The notes under the pieces are model-generated. The model saw nothing but the letters and a program-made list of their open reading frames with translations, was not told where the DNA came from and ran no database searches. A stretch of 64,000 nucleotides of DNA from Nissolia schottii (lineage: Eukaryota; Streptophyta; Magnoliopsida; Fabales; Fabaceae). The stretch is from NCBI GenBank assembly GCA_003254905.1, contig QANU01074831.1:158208-222207 (forward strand), written 5' to 3'. The translations under genes were made by a program, and so were the position numbers. Positions 1-13,135 of this stretch are shown piece by piece (position 1 is the first letter of the stretch; every line of letters begins with the position of its first letter).

Positions 1-708
1 GTAGTAAGCAAGAGTAGTTCCCATGTCACATAATAATGCTGATAAAGCCGTTCAGATAGGCCAGATAATAAATGGTAGGCTGTTTAGTATGTATGTTCAC
101 CTAGAGATCTCTGAGCGGCCTGAAGTCCGACATAATCTGGTACGCGACTCAGGAACTAAAGTTATTTCCACTGAGAACCTACCGTTCTCATCCCCACTGT
201 TTTATGACTTCAGGTACCGAAGATGTCTCATATTTTGTGAATGCTGATAAGCCGCCGCAGCACCATGAGCGGCCGTGATAGTAGATGGACTTAGAAAGCT
301 GGATGCCAGGATTTTTGCCAAAGGCCTACTGAGTAATATTCCAGTAGCCTTATATTCTGATGTTATATATTCCGGATTCTGTAGATGATATTTCAGTTTA
401 TGTACATGTTATGTGTAGCTTACTTACTGTATATACAACTATGTGACGGATATGATGGACCACATGCATGTATAAGAAATGCTTTATTAATATACTGTTA
501 TACGCTTGGTTATATTATTCTTTCTGACGCATGGCTGATCTATTTTAGTATTTATCCAATGTAAATGAAAAGTTTAAAATCGGTCCTTATTTTCTTAAAC
601 AACTATTTTCAAAAGATGATAATGGACTAAGGTATTCCGATCAGATAGAAAACAACCTAGTGAGCTTTGTTTACTGCGTACGGGTAAACAGTTAGCTAGC
701 GTGTTTCA
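1..708 (+). mobile_element. LTR fragment (copy A), plus orientation, cut by window edge
   Basis: About 700 bases match, as reverse complement, the sequence at about 25739-26460. Shared landmarks include the segment around 560-700 with GTTAGCTAG followed by GTGTTTCA, which reads TGAAACACCC on the other strand at 25739. The terminal CA next to unrelated Copia-type sequence at 709 fits an LTR right end. No coding sequence is seen; the 74-codon open frame at 23-247 is chance, because it lies in the repeat and the inverted copy does not preserve it as a gene. The left end is outside the window, so solo LTR and full element cannot be told apart. Confidence 0.7.
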
Positions 709-833
709 GCCTCCGTTGCAGTCTCCGTAAGTTGCCTATTGCTGCCTCCGTGCAGTCTCCGATGTTGTCTGCCGCTGCCTCCGTGCAGTCTCCGAAGTTG
801 CCTATTGCTGCCTCCGTGCAGTCTCCAAAGTAT
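709..833 (+). repeat. 33-bp minisatellite, about 3.8 units
   Basis: Units begin at 709, 744, 777 and 810, each starting GCCTCCGT(T)GCAGTCTCC. The first unit has two extra bases (35), the next two are 33 long and the last is partial. A 33-bp period keeps reading frame (11 codons), which fits an origin in the 3' coding or adjacent part of the Copia-type element, but no intact frame remains. Confidence 0.85.
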
Positions 834-1109
834 TCCGTATAAGTCCTTGGCTCCGCTTTTGTTTTCTCTTAACAACCTTCACTTTTGACAAGCTAAAGGC
901 TCGTGGAGCTTTAGCTTGAGGGAGGGTGTTAAGAATAATAATATATATTTATATTTGATTTGATTTGATATACATTATGTTTGATTTGATTTGATTATAA
1001 TTTATTTTTGGCCGTTGTGTTTTGGCCGTTGAGTCCTCAGCCTATAAATAGGCTAACATTCTATTGTAAATTTAACCTCTGATATATAGAATCATGTTAT
1101 CTTCTAACA
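834..1109 (+). mobile_element. Copia-type element 3' end with short LTR
   Basis: A purine tract at 918-926 (GAGGGAGGG) acts as a polypurine tract and is followed at 927 by TGTTAAGAAT. The LTR appears to end at 1109 in CTTCTAACA, so TGTTA...TAACA ends are mirrored and the LTR is about 183 bp. A TATA box (TATAAATA) lies at 1043-1050. The frame just before the tract can be read as a short Copia-like C-terminus followed by a stop. The lineage call rests on this 3' architecture only; no protease, integrase or RT is present in the window. Confidence 0.65.
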
Positions 1110-4100
1110 AAGATGATTTTCGCAATTTTTTTTCTTTGTTCTTTCCAGGGATGTGAAGTTTCCATGAATATATATTAGGGATTAACAATTAAAAGTATAC
1201 GAATATGAATCAGAATCACCATTTTTTTAATTAAAAAAATGTTAAATTTTCATCGAATTTTTTTTGTGTGTTTAATGCATGATAAACGTTAAAATTAAAT
1301 TTTAAATCATTCCAATTCACCATTTTTTTATTTTTTATTATGTTATATATACAGTATTTTCGATGAATTATTTTGTTTGTATTTGAATTTTGGTACATTG
1401 GAGAGAATTTTGCATCGGCTTAAAATATTTCGACACTCACTTCTTTCTTTCTGTTTCTCTATCTCTCCCCGTCTCTCTCAATTGCCCTCTGTCTATCTAA
1501 CCCTCTTCCCTCTCACCACCCATGCAACGCATTTCTAACGGATTATTTGTCGCCAATATTAAATAATAATTCTCAAAATTAACGACGAAACTCCAAACTT
1601 AATATTTATGGATATGAAAAACCTTTTTGCCAGAATTTCTGTTAGTGCATTACCGATGAATATAAATCTATTCGGTGTGTGGTTATTGACGAATTTGTTG
1701 CGCTCATAAAGTTGTTGAAGCTTAAAAAGTATGCTGGCAATAAACAAATTATCCATGGTAATTAAATTTATCGATGTACTGCATATTTCTTGTAGTGATT
1801 TTAAAAGTATACAGACCATATTTACACAATTTTAAATTTTAAACACTAACCTGCTCTTTACTTTAAGTTAATGAAGTAAATTAATTTTTTTTCCTATTAA
1901 CATGGTTATTAAGGCGTCTTAAGAAAATATGATAAAACTTGAAAGGAAAATTTATTTGGAGGATATAGAACTTAATTTTAAAAAAAAGTATACAAAAAAC
2001 TTAATTTAATTTTAATACATGATTAGCGAAAGAGTTTTTTTTTTTGTTTGACTCATGATTTATTCATTTTGGTTATACGAAAAATTATATATAATTACAA
2101 ATTTATACTATTTAATTCTTCACATGGAAAGAATATCAAAACTAAATTATATAAGTTGACTAAGATTAATAAGCAGGTGAATATTTTTTTGGTGTGTTTT
2201 TTTTTTAATATAATAAGCAGAATAATATAACTTTCATTACCCAACAAACACACACGCACACATAACTTGAACTAATTAACTAATTAAAAATTATAGTCTA
2301 ATGAGAGACTTCAATATTTCACAAATAACACAATTGATCCAATATTTAATGAGTGCTATATATATACAACGTAGCTCAATTAAATGATCACACAGACGAG
2401 TCAGGCAACCAGTCATGAGGGTTGCTACTTGTAACTCTCTCTCTCGTTTATAAATATTATTATTTTTTCCATCATGGGTTTTGCATGTGATGTTTTGCTT
2501 TTTCTTATAAGTATCGTCCAGTAATGAAGTTTCCATCATGAATATATCTCACCAGTTATTTATACGCCATTGTCAATCAATCTATTTTTGTTTGTTTACT
2601 CCTTTCGGAAATGCTCATCATAATCTTAAGAATTAACAATTCAATATGCATGCTGATGACTCAGAGTAACAATTCTTATCTTTTTCTTAGGACGTCTTTA
2701 TAGACTTTTCGTGTCTCTCAAGTATGAGACGAAGTGTGACTATAAATATAGTGGGTTTAAATGAAAGTTTTGAGATGGCAGTCAACTATATTGCTAAATA
2801 CGAAATTTAATTCATTTAATATATAATATTTACTAAATTAAACTTGCACTTAAAACAATACTTCATTTCAACGTAGAGAAATCAAAAGATAGATGATGTT
2901 TTTAGAATATAAATGATGCTATATTTTAGCAAACTTTCTGACATCTTAATGTGAACGAAGTTATTTTAGCAATCCTTATTATATTAGCAATTCTCTCATT
3001 TCATTCATTATTATATTTTAGCAAGTTATTTTTAGAATCATCCATATTTTAGCAAACTTCTTTGACTTCTTCTTAATGTGAACGAAGTTATTTATATCCT
3101 ATTATTGCTTATAATTATCTTAACAAATCTTAATCATTACTCTAGCGAATAAAAAATAATTACTCTAGCAATTTTTTTGACATCTTCCTAATGTTAAGGA
3201 AGCTATTATTTTATACTAGCAAACCTTGATAGATACTTCGTATCTCTTACGTATTAGATTACCATTGTGTTGTCATAGACGTGGTCTTTGACTTCGCCGT
3301 TGCAATTGTTGGTCCCATTGTTGTTGTTTTTGTTGTCGCATTGAAAGGAAGAAAGAGAAAGAGAGATTTAATCCAATTTGAGAAATGAGAGGAAGAGAGA
3401 TGTTTCATTAATTAAAAATGTGAGTGGTGGGTGTAGTGGGGTAGTTAGTGCGTGTAGTGGTAGAATAATTGAAAATTGAGTCTACATTTAACTCATAAAA
3501 ATATTTATGAACTAATTTTTTTAAGGGACGAAAATGGCATGAAAAGTTGCATACAACCCCACACGCTTTGTGCGAGGAAAAATGGAAATTGGAAGCTATT
3601 ATAAGAAAATGTCTTGATTGTGGAATGAGTCCAAGAAGGCGTTCAACCCCCGCCTTCGCCACCCTCAACCAACAACCTCCACCCCTGCACCACCAACATC
3701 ATTGGTTCGACAACAAACTCTACCAAATGACCCATTCCACACCTCCACCACCACTCTTGGGTCACTGACCATCAGCTCCACCAACGTCACCTTTGGGCCA
3801 CCGTTATGTAACACGTAGAAGGTGACAGAAAAGAGATTTATCAATTTAATAAACAGAACAAGCAAAAAGTTCAATGGAATAGTGGCAATTGTTACAAACT
3901 TCGGAACTCAAATAAGGCCTGAAAATGGAAATAGCTAAGAACAATGTGAATTTCAGCTGCTACTCAGGGTGAGAATGGACACACTCTTGATCCCCTGAAG
4001 CTCTATGGCCTCACCTGCAAGCTCACCTACAGGGGATAAAGGACCAAGAGATATCAAGTACCCTAGAATCCCACTTTAGCTGATTAGATCTAGCTCCTCA

Positions 4101-4600
4101 CTTGAAGAGAGAAGATAGAGCAATTCTCAATACTAGATTATGATGAGTAAGAAAGTTCAATACAGAGAAAGAGGAAATGAAACTCCAGGGGAATAATCCC
4201 TGAGCTCTTCGTGTTCTACTCCCTCTTCTAATCTCCTAATTCTATGGATTACTTGTCGCTTGGGCTTGTCGCTTAGCGTCCTCTGCATGCCTTGCATGTT
4301 GCAGCTCATCATTGAGCTCATTATTAGCATACCTTTCTTGTTGAGGCAATTTGTGACTGTCAAAATGATTTTCCTTTATGCCCCATCATGTTCATTGACC
4401 TTAGTGCCCTCCTTAATTGTTACACATTGTCACCCCTACGCTTCCACCATTTGCGTCAAATTGGAATCATTATCACCGTTTGTGCTACTCCTTTCTCTTG
4501 ATAGGCTTCACTGCGTATCTACCCCGCCAAGCCACTTTAACCAAATATTTCTTCTTTGAAACCCTTCTTTAGATTCACCATTTCCTTTAACACATGGAGT
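1110..4600. other. AT-rich intergenic DNA, no supported gene
   Basis: Open frames here are short and lack codon structure or family similarity. At 1786-1797 TTTCTTGTAGTG is the right-end signature of plant CACTA elements, and the 250 bp before it are of the same style, but no matching left end is seen. 2880-3240 contains several near-copies of a phrase including TTTTAGCAA and AATGTGAACGAAGTTA. 3400-3830 holds a CCACC-rich open frame of low complexity. 3880-4600 looks like unassigned repeat DNA. Confidence 0.5.
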
Positions 4601-4617
4601 TGTTGGCATGGAATGTC

Positions 4618-5150
4618 TGAGGCCTCGGCCAATCACACAAGTCTGATGTCATCTCTATATGTGGATCGAAGAATGACCAATCTTATGTTTCTAATGTTTT
4701 CAATTCAAATTTAGATTGCATTTATGATTATGAAAATCTTGGTTCTGAAAAAGATTTATCTGACGATAAAAAAGTGGAAGTACAAGACCCACTAGAAGAG
4801 ATAGAGCTCGGTGACGCAAATGAAAAGCAACCAACTTACAAAAGTAAGTTACTAAGTCACGAGTTCAGAAGCAAATTGGTCGCTATTCTCCAAAGAAACA
4901 AAGACTGTTTCGCCTGGGAATATGAAGAAATGTCAGGTTTGAGTCGTGATTTAGTCGAGCATCGATTACCAATTAAAGAGCAATCGCGACCTATTAAACA
5001 AGCCTCTCGGCGATTCGATCCAGAGGTGGTGATTAAAATCAAAGAAGAAATCGAAAGACTTCTTAAAGCCAAGTTTATTAGAATGGCTTGATATACGTAG
5101 ATTGGATTTCTAACATCGTCCCTGCCATGAAGAAAAATGAGAAACTAAGG
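4618..5150 (+). pseudogene. Ty3/Gypsy pol fragment (start of reverse transcriptase), decayed
   Basis: The plus-strand reading from about 4620 to 5090 contains the spacer before RT and the typical Gypsy RT entry: FAWEYEEMSGLSRDLVEHRL, then PIKQ, a conserved RRF and EEIERLLKAKFIR. The expected continuation is present but broken. After RMA comes TGA at 5089, and the next recognisable residues (YVDWISNIVPAMKKNEKLR) need a shift of two bases from about 5093. Homology stops near 5150, well before the YxDD active-site motif. An in-frame stop also lies at about 4618, so only a fragment of about 170 codons survives. It would have copied element RNA into DNA; here it is dead. Confidence 0.85.
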
Positions 5151-7130
5151 ATATGTTAAACTAAGGATAATTTAGTTTTTTTTACTGCACATATGTTTTA
5201 AGATATATTATTTTATATTTTTATATTATATTATTAAATAAATTCATAAAATACTTAATTATCACATAAAATAATTTAAAATCAAGATTAATAATACAAA
5301 AATAAAAAAATTTAAGAAATTAATTAAAATTAGGAGTTATGATAAAAGTTATTTTAAATATTTGGTTTGATTAAGTAATGAAGAAAAGAATTTTAGATAA
5401 ATTAAATAAAATGTAATTAGATAAGAGTGACAATAGAATCTCCTTAAAAATATAAAAACATATTATATCTTCAAAAAGATCTGAAGTAAAGATGAAATTC
5501 ACTCTTTAAACTATTTTTATTATCATGACAATAAACATAGGTTGTATTTAAATTATTTTATTTATTTTTATTTCAAAATGTAACCTAATGCATCTTAAAA
5601 AAAATTCATTTTCATGACAATAAACATAGGTTGCATGCAAATTATTTTATTTATTTTCACTTTCAAAATTTAATCTAATATATTTCACAAAAACTAGTGA
5701 AGTTAAACATTTTTGTTAAGTTAACTATGAAAAAATAAGGAATAATATTTTAAAGAAACTAATAAATAAATTTTTGAGTGAGTGTGACAATTCCGTTTAT
5801 CAAATTACTTTGAAAGTGGATAGATATGTATGACAGTAGTGACATTTTTCATGCTAAAGATTGGCACAATGATTCGAATACAGCACGAAGTGACTAGGCA
5901 TCCTCAGCGTGCTGATGACCTTGCGAGATTACTTTACACCACCATACTTTCTTGTTATATATTGAAGGAGTTGCAAAATAGGATAAGTTTAGAAACATAA
6001 AAGGAAACAAGTGGGATCAACAATGTTTTGTTTTTTTTGTTTTTCCTTTCTTTCTTTCTATTATTAGCGTTGTTTTTCTCTTTTTGACGTAGAAATTTTG
6101 AATTCATTCATTGGGATGGTCACGATTACAATATGCAGAGTTTAGGGGAATAATACCAAGTGGTACATCCTCTCCATGCAAACAGAATCGGGAAAATTAC
6201 AGGCAATTATCAGTGTTGTTATACACACAAAAAAAAAAAAAAAGTAGTGATACTGATGAAAAGAAAATTAGAGATGTATAAAAATGTGTAAATAAGTTAT
6301 TATTTTAACATTACATCTATGTTTTTATTATATTTAAGGTTAGATAGAGTGACAATGTGACAATGTAGTAACGTTTAGCTCATTTTCCAACCATATTTTC
6401 TTCCCAATTGTGAGAAAAAAAAAAAAAAAACTGGAGTGCAGGAGCCACGAGTTTTTTTTTTATCTTTCCTTATTTTCTCTTGCTATTCAAACGATGGGTT
6501 AAGGATGTAAAGAAAAAATCAATGAGTTAAGGCCCAAAGTGCCTCAACTCATGGACTAGAAACAATGGCAAAGGACTAGAAAATAAAGTAACAATTTGTC
6601 AGACATTGTAAATGAAAAAATATTGTTTGTTTGAACTGAGTCTTGTGGACGTACTGAGGAACATTCACACTCTATTTAATGATTTTTTCATCAAATTCCC
6701 ACCTCCACTCAAAGTGCCCCTTAAGATGTCTAACATGAATTATCCACGACCCAAAAAAAAAAAAAGATAACATTTTTCATTATAAAAATGGCACAACTCC
6801 TGGTAAGTAACCCAAAAAAAAAAAAAGACAACAAATAACACAACATAAAGGCACTATTGACAGAAGACCCAAATACCCGATCCAATAAAAAGTTTATAGA
6901 GGGTATGAGGGGCATGGCAGATTAAAATCCAATTCATTGACAAAATGCCAAGTCTTTCTCAAACGGGTAAGATCACATGAACAACATCCACTTAGTGGAG
7001 TGCAAGAGTACAAAATCTATGAAAATAGGCAAAGCATCTCAAAATGCTCATACAATAATCAGCTCATCATATGTTACAAACTTTGACTAGTGATCATCAC
7101 AAAACTATCTTTAGTTAAAGGTACAAGGTC
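5151..7130. other. AT-rich intergenic DNA upstream-to-3' side of CDC5
   Basis: 5150-5830 is very AT-rich, with a partly duplicated phrase near 5520-5700 (ATGACAATAAACATAGGTTG occurs twice). 5830-6900 has poly(A) and poly(T) runs, including two copies of CCCAAAAAAAAAAAAAGA at 6751 and 6811. Nothing coding is supported. 6950-7225 probably belongs to the 3' end of the minus-strand CDC5 transcript. Confidence 0.5.
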
Positions 7131-7145
7131 TCACTCTCCATGCAA

Positions 7146-7151
7146 TTTATT
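7146..7151 (-). terminator. Candidate polyadenylation signal AATAAA for CDC5
   Basis: The forward TTTATT reads AATAAA on the minus strand, 75 bases past the CDC5 stop codon. Plant signals are loose, so this is only a plausible site. Confidence 0.4.
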
Positions 7152-7225
7152 CAGCTCCATGCCTATTGAGCTCTGATTTGAGAAACTCCCCGGCCTAATA
7201 TCATAACTTGCTGCACAGCCTCTTC

Positions 7226-10200
7226 CTAATTTATCCCCTCACCTTTGCCATCACCAACTTGCATCTTGTCCCCCTTATCCGAAGCGGCAGCTTCTTGTAT
7301 ACCGTCATCATGTGCATTTACAGCATCCATAACTACATCTTGATCCCCCCTATTTCCCTCAATACTACTTATTTCTTCCGTGGTACCCTTGTCAAGTGTG
7401 GTCACCCCATTATCAATGTTGCCATCAGTGCTGGTTTCGTCGCCTTTCCCGGCATCATCCTCGGCAGCAGGCATAGCATCTGGCAATTTTATATCAGTGT
7501 TTTGTGCCGTTTGCTTTATATCGGAGTCCACATCCATGCCACTTTTGGGGCTAGCAGTAGTCTGGTCTTGCGAGTCGCACACTTGCTGGTCAGCAATTTC
7601 ATCATGAGATGGATTGACTGCTGCAGTGCTGCCATTTTCTACTGCGTCAGGCTCAGCTTTAGAATTCTCTGTACCCTGTGCGTCAGTTTCATCAGCAGCA
7701 GTCTCAGTTAACTCGTGAGCATGTTTGTTTCCTTCGACTTCTTCTTGCTGTTGTGCCTGTGCCCTGTATTGGTCCATGATGTTTTGCATCCTATCCTGCT
7801 CTTCCGTAAGACTCCCATACCTGTGTTGCAAAGTTCTCTCAAGTTCCTTTTGCTTCAGTACTTCACCCCGTAGATTGTTTATCCTGTGTGATGCTGCTAA
7901 TTGCTCCTGTTTCCGCAATGCTTCAAAGCATTCAAATTCTGTTGCAGCTACGTCCATTTGCTTGAAAGTGGCCTCAATTTGCGGCCAAAGACTTTTTTTG
8001 GCTCTTGTCTGAAAAATGCAATAGTTAAAGTACATTATTCAAGATTGTGTACAAGCAAGCAGTCAGGCAACATATAGATGGGGTTGAAAGGAAATATCTA
8101 TTTTGTCAAACAGCGATGCCAAACAAAAGGAATTCTGCTTTTTCCATGTTCCTGACAACATTTGACACAGGAATGTCACTGCTTTCCTCTCATGGATACG
8201 TCTAACTATTTTCAGTTGCGACACTATTCAGTTTGGTTTATTTCTTAGGCAAAATAGCAATATAGCATTGTTCACTTATAAAGAGGTAATTCAGACTACA
8301 AAGCTAGCATTTTAGCAAGAACACACAACCAGCATCAAATGAACTATATAACTAAAAGTAGTGACACTGAGTAACAGAAATGTAGCATTTTGCAAGCAGA
8401 ATACCAATAACATACCTCATAGCCTTGCGTGAGAACCATCGCCTTCTTCTCAAGCCGTACTATCTTTTCCTTGCCATCTTCAAACTTGTTTGCCACATTC
8501 TCAAATTCATTCATCAAAGCGGCCACCTTTTCCATGTTACCAGCAACGCTTGAAAGACCATAGGCATCACGGTTGGGAAAATACATGAGATCATTCAGGC
8601 TAGTTTTATGTGCTTCGATAAATTCATCAAGGGGTTCACCTTCATGCCCCAGCACTGCACGAAGATACTGAACCTCTTCTTTTATCAATTTATCAGCCTA
8701 ATAAAAACAACATATATAAATAAGTTAATGCAAAATCAGTATCATCAACCCCACGAAGTAAATTTCCAATGACATCATAGCCAAGATTAAGGAGAAAAGT
8801 CTGGATGCAAAAGTTTGTATCATCAAAATGGCAACTGTCAAATGAACATAAATTCAGAACATGTATTACAATTAATAATCAATATATCACTTGCCACAGA
8901 GAGAGGTGGAACTTGGACAATTAAATCTGAATCAGGAAGTATCTGACTCCATAAAGAAACATGAACAGCACACTCAGTCCAACATAACTAATTAAAGGAT
9001 TATAACAGAAATGTGTGAGCACGTCAGATCCAATACAAAGGTTCTATTCATAACTTCATACAAGCACAACAATGAAAAAACAATTCATACAGGAAATGGC
9101 ATGGAACGAAGTCATAAACGACAAGAGAAAAATGTCACAACAAAGTTCACCTTCAAACCCAAAAATAGCTAAATTTATGCAAAACTCCATGAGACTGTTG
9201 CTAATTTCATAAAATTAACTGATATTTTATAAAAAAAATGATTTTCAAAAATTACACAGTAGATACTCATCAAGAAAGGAAGCAAATAGAGTAGGAGTAT
9301 AATACAATCTCCTAAATGAGGGGGGAAAAGCAACCAAAAAGAATTACAAATAATGCATATAAAAGTTAAATTAAAAAAAAAAGTAATGGAATATCGACAG
9401 ATTCAATTTCTATTTCACAATTATGTAAGAATATGCTCCTTGAACTGTATGTTTTGGGATGGTGGTTGAAAGGGGAAAATATAATAGAAGATGAAATCTC
9501 TGAGTAATAAACGGATAGGATAGTTAGACAGTCTAGTCAAACAAGGTTGTCAAAATTGAGAACCACCTAAGATTGGAAGGGTGGCAAAAACATGTCAAAC
9601 ACGTGATCGTAAGATCTTCCCTAAACTAAATAAATCTTTCATAAACTAAATAAATATATTTAAATAAATACTTACACATGTAAAATAACATAAATGAGCA
9701 AAGTAAACATACTATCTCAATTAACAAAATTAACCATCAATTGAAAATGCATTCACACAATCACAACCCATAATATAAGAGGCATAAATTTTTAACAGCG
9801 TGTGAAATTAAAGCATTAAAAGAATTAAGCAAAGTCACAAAGCAACCCAAAAAGCCAAATATTAGGAAAACAACAAATCCAAATGATCAATCAAATCCAA
9901 ACCATAAAGGGTGAGAGGAGCGAAGAACTCGAAGAAGAGAGGGCAGCAACTCGGGCTGGGCAATAAAGCAACTTCAGGCTCAACATTCTGCTCAAACAGA
10001 GAGGGAGCAACTGACAGAGAATATAGAACCAGGGAGGGAGAGATCGAGAAGGGCTGGCTGCAAAACAGAAAAACAGAGGGAGAGACAGAGAGGGCAAAAT
10101 AGCCAATGGTGAGCAGAAATGCAGGTGGCAAAGGTAATTGAATGAGGGTTTGGGGTGTAGATGGTTGGGTGGGCTTGGACTATTTGTATGAAAATGGTCT

Positions 10201-12978
10201 GCCCCACCAACCAGTTAAAGGCTGGCTGGCCCAACACACAAGAATCACGATTCCAACCATCTAACATGCTTAACCAACAATGCATGCTCACGAAAACGAG
10301 TTGATGTGTGTGATCAGGATCAAATATCCCACCTAGAAGCACAAAATCATGTGATTCTACAAATAAAATTGCAATTTTAACAGCCATGTTGTTGAGATCA
10401 AGGTCTTATGTAAAGACTGAAAAGGAGACAACAAACATGTAAAACGTGATATCGCAACATGAATCCTAGGATCCTACTTATATTAAACAATTAAATAACC
10501 ATAAAATCATAGTTACCATTTAATTACACTCCAATCAAAAACACATTAAAAAATTATAAAATAAAAAACACAAAAGATAATATTACTTAGAGTTGCAGCC
10601 ACCCACACATAAGCTGAATAACAACAAATCACAAACATGAAGAAAAGCCACCAACAAAGCACAACCAACATGAGGCCACGGACAAACAGAGCCACATCCA
10701 CCTCCATGAAGCACTACGTAATCACCCATCCACCCACAACACAGGTGCAACAACACCCAAAGCAACACACATAAGCAACTCGCATGTCTAACTCAGATGC
10801 AGCACCAACGCTGATCGAAAGAGAACAACACAGAGACGGAGAGTGAAGATATAGATGGGGAAATAGCTGAAGAGGTGTGGGGTTAATCTTTATTTTTAAG
10901 GATGGGCTCAAGTATTTCTTTTTCCCAAAATAAGATTGATCTGCCACCAGAAATGATGGATCTACAAGCAAACTCATCAATCCTAACCCAATACCACCAA
11001 ACCAAGTTGGTTGTTGTGATTGGGATCAATACCCTAGCAAAAATTGTAGAATTGTGCAATCCTATAAGTTTACGGTTGACGCACAATATTGCATTGATAA
11101 CACTGGTTCAGGTCAGCACAAAGAGGGAAGTTTATCCTCCACAACAGAAATTTACTTTTGTGTATTAAAGGGTGAGAATTAACGCAGCTACCAACTACCA
11201 AGGAAAGAACATGTGATGTTATGAAAAAAGGAAATTAAAGAAAGAAAGTAGTAAACACATACATCTTTCATCTCATCTTCCTCAAAATCTTCTATCACAG
11301 GGACAGCAGACTCATCTACTGCACGCTTGGCTCCTTTCTTTTTCTCCTTATTCACTTTCTGGTGAAGTGGATACTTAGCATTGTCATGCTCCAACAAAGC
11401 TAGAAGCTCCCTTCTTATCATCTCATCAGCTTGCTCAATAGAGGTTGGTGGAACAAAGGAACTCTTGTCCCCATCAGCTCTGATCAAGGAATTTCTTATA
11501 AGCTTCAAAGATGCAGCCGGAGGCCTAGGAAGTTCCCTTTGAAGGACTTTTGATCGTTTCCTAAGTAATGCCTGTTGCCATGCCTCTTCTTCTGCCTTTT
11601 CTCTAGCCATTCTATCAGACATATCCTCTTCAATCTTCTCCTCAGGCTCTTCAGCGTCTTCAGGAACTGGCTGCATGACTATTTGGTACTCATTTTTGGG
11701 CTGTGGAAGGCTTCCTAAACCAGAGCGCAAACTTCTTCTAAGATCAGATTGTCTTTGTAGCTCAAGTTTAGCGCTGTCATGCATATCCATGCCTTCATTA
11801 ATATGTAGCTCATCCCTGAGAGGAGTTCCCTTTGGTGTCATGCCAAAAGAGTAACCATCCCTTGCTGGAGTCATGCCAATTCGGGGAGTGAGACCTGCAC
11901 CTCCAGGAGTAGCAGAGGGAGTCAGCATTGGATTTGGAGTCTGAATTTCCATTTTCTTAGGAGTGACTCCAGAAAAATCTGAAGGATGCAACTCCGGGTT
12001 CTCTCCACCTAATAATGGGGTCCGAGACTCCCTCAACCTGGCCAGGTTTTCAGCTTCCATCATGATAGCATCTCCTTTACCAGCTGGTGTCCTTTGAGGG
12101 GTTCGTAAAGGAGTCATTGCTTGGCCAGGTGTTTGTGCATAATTCGCCAGAAGAGCACGCGTTGCAGCACTACCTTCTGCAAGTTCCTCACTCCCAGCTA
12201 GGTCACTGGCATAACCCAACTTTGCAATTTCATCTAGTTCCAGGTCAGAAATCTGGGGTGGCGGAAGCATCAGTTTTGTCCGCTTTCTTACTGTTTCTGG
12301 GTCATTCATCTTGTTGGCATGTAGTATAGCAGATGGGGCATCTAGCCTTTGTGCAATTTTATTTTTTGCAATGTCTTGCTTTCTTAACTGTGCCTCGACA
12401 TCAATCCTCCTTTTTCCCTCAAGTTCTTCTATTGTAGTAGGGAACTGAGGCTGTTCCACTGGTCTATCTTCATCAGCAACATCAAAAAACCCTGGAGGAG
12501 GCCTCTTCTCAAAAGGGATTTCTGCATTGTAGTCTATTCCTCTCCTTTTTCTCTTACGCCGGCTGATATCAATTCCAGCAGCCTTCAGTTCTCTCTTCTT
12601 TTGTAAAGAAGCAAGTCTCCTGGCTTCCTCAAGCTGTTTCTCCCTAGCTTTCCTCTTCGCCTTCTTCCCTTTCGTGTTGGCTAACCGGGCTCGTGCTTCA
12701 GAAAGCATCTCCTTTTCATCTTCGTCCATATCAACAGGATCTGGGCGTGCAGGTTTTGACTCCGGATTTGGATCAATCTCCCCAGGACGCAATTTCCGTG
12801 GATCATCACTGGCTTCATAGCCCTCGTCCTTTACACAGGCGGCGTCAAGGAGCTTCTCATAGCGCTCAAGGCACTGCGAAGGGGTACGGCCTACAATGGG
12901 AGCAATAGTTCTCCACTGCGTGGGCATAAGCTTAGCAAGATGAAGCAGCTTCTCATCCTCTTCTCTCGTCCACTCGGT
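7226..12978 (-). CDS. CDC5: CDC5-like MYB-domain splicing factor, 5' exon missing in gap
   Basis: CDC5 (Cef1 in yeast) is a core protein of the Prp19/NineTeen complex that activates the spliceosome; plant CDC5 is a nuclear MAC subunit. Visible exons in gene order are 12978-11263, 8697-8416 and 8008-7226 (stop TAG at 7226-7228), all phase 0 with GT-AG borders. They encode 572, 94 and 260 residues. The visible start lies in the second MYB repeat (TEWTREEDEKLLHLAKL, then PTQWRTIAPIVGRTPSQCLE). Next come basic nuclear-signal tracts (KKAKRKAREK, RRKRKRRG), a TP-rich stretch (TPLRTPQRTP), and the conserved C-terminal region with NDLMYFPNRDAYGLSSVAGN and WPQIEATFKQMD. The last 130 residues are an acidic low-complexity tail, longer than in Arabidopsis. 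The first MYB repeat, about 59 residues by family comparison, must lie in the gap from 13136. The second visible intron is 2,565 bp. Confidence 0.96.
8698..11262 (-). other. Large CDC5 intron (2.6 kb)
   Basis: This is the intron between the main exon ending at 11263 and the exon starting at 8697. On the forward strand it holds a purine-rich stretch (9910-10100, many GAGAG and GGGAG words) and two loosely similar blocks near 10310-10390 and 11010-11130. Open frames inside are low-complexity and no exon is needed to keep the CDC5 reading frame. Confidence 0.8.
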
Positions 12979-13135
12979 CTACACAAAAAAGCATCCAATT
13001 AATAGATCACTCCTTATAAGCAAAAGCACAAATAACAAGATAACGAATCACTCGAAACCGCAGTATAACAAAAACCTAGAAAAAGGAAACATGTGACCAA
13101 ACAAAAAATGCTGTTTAAGGGAAAGGGGAAAAAAA

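Noticed and set aside
3408..3874. Cluster of overlapping frames rich in proline and threonine
   Set aside because: CCACC-rich low complexity on both strands, no domain and no splice context.
7208..7711. 167-codon plus-strand open frame
   Set aside because: It is antisense to the last CDC5 exon, which has clear homology.
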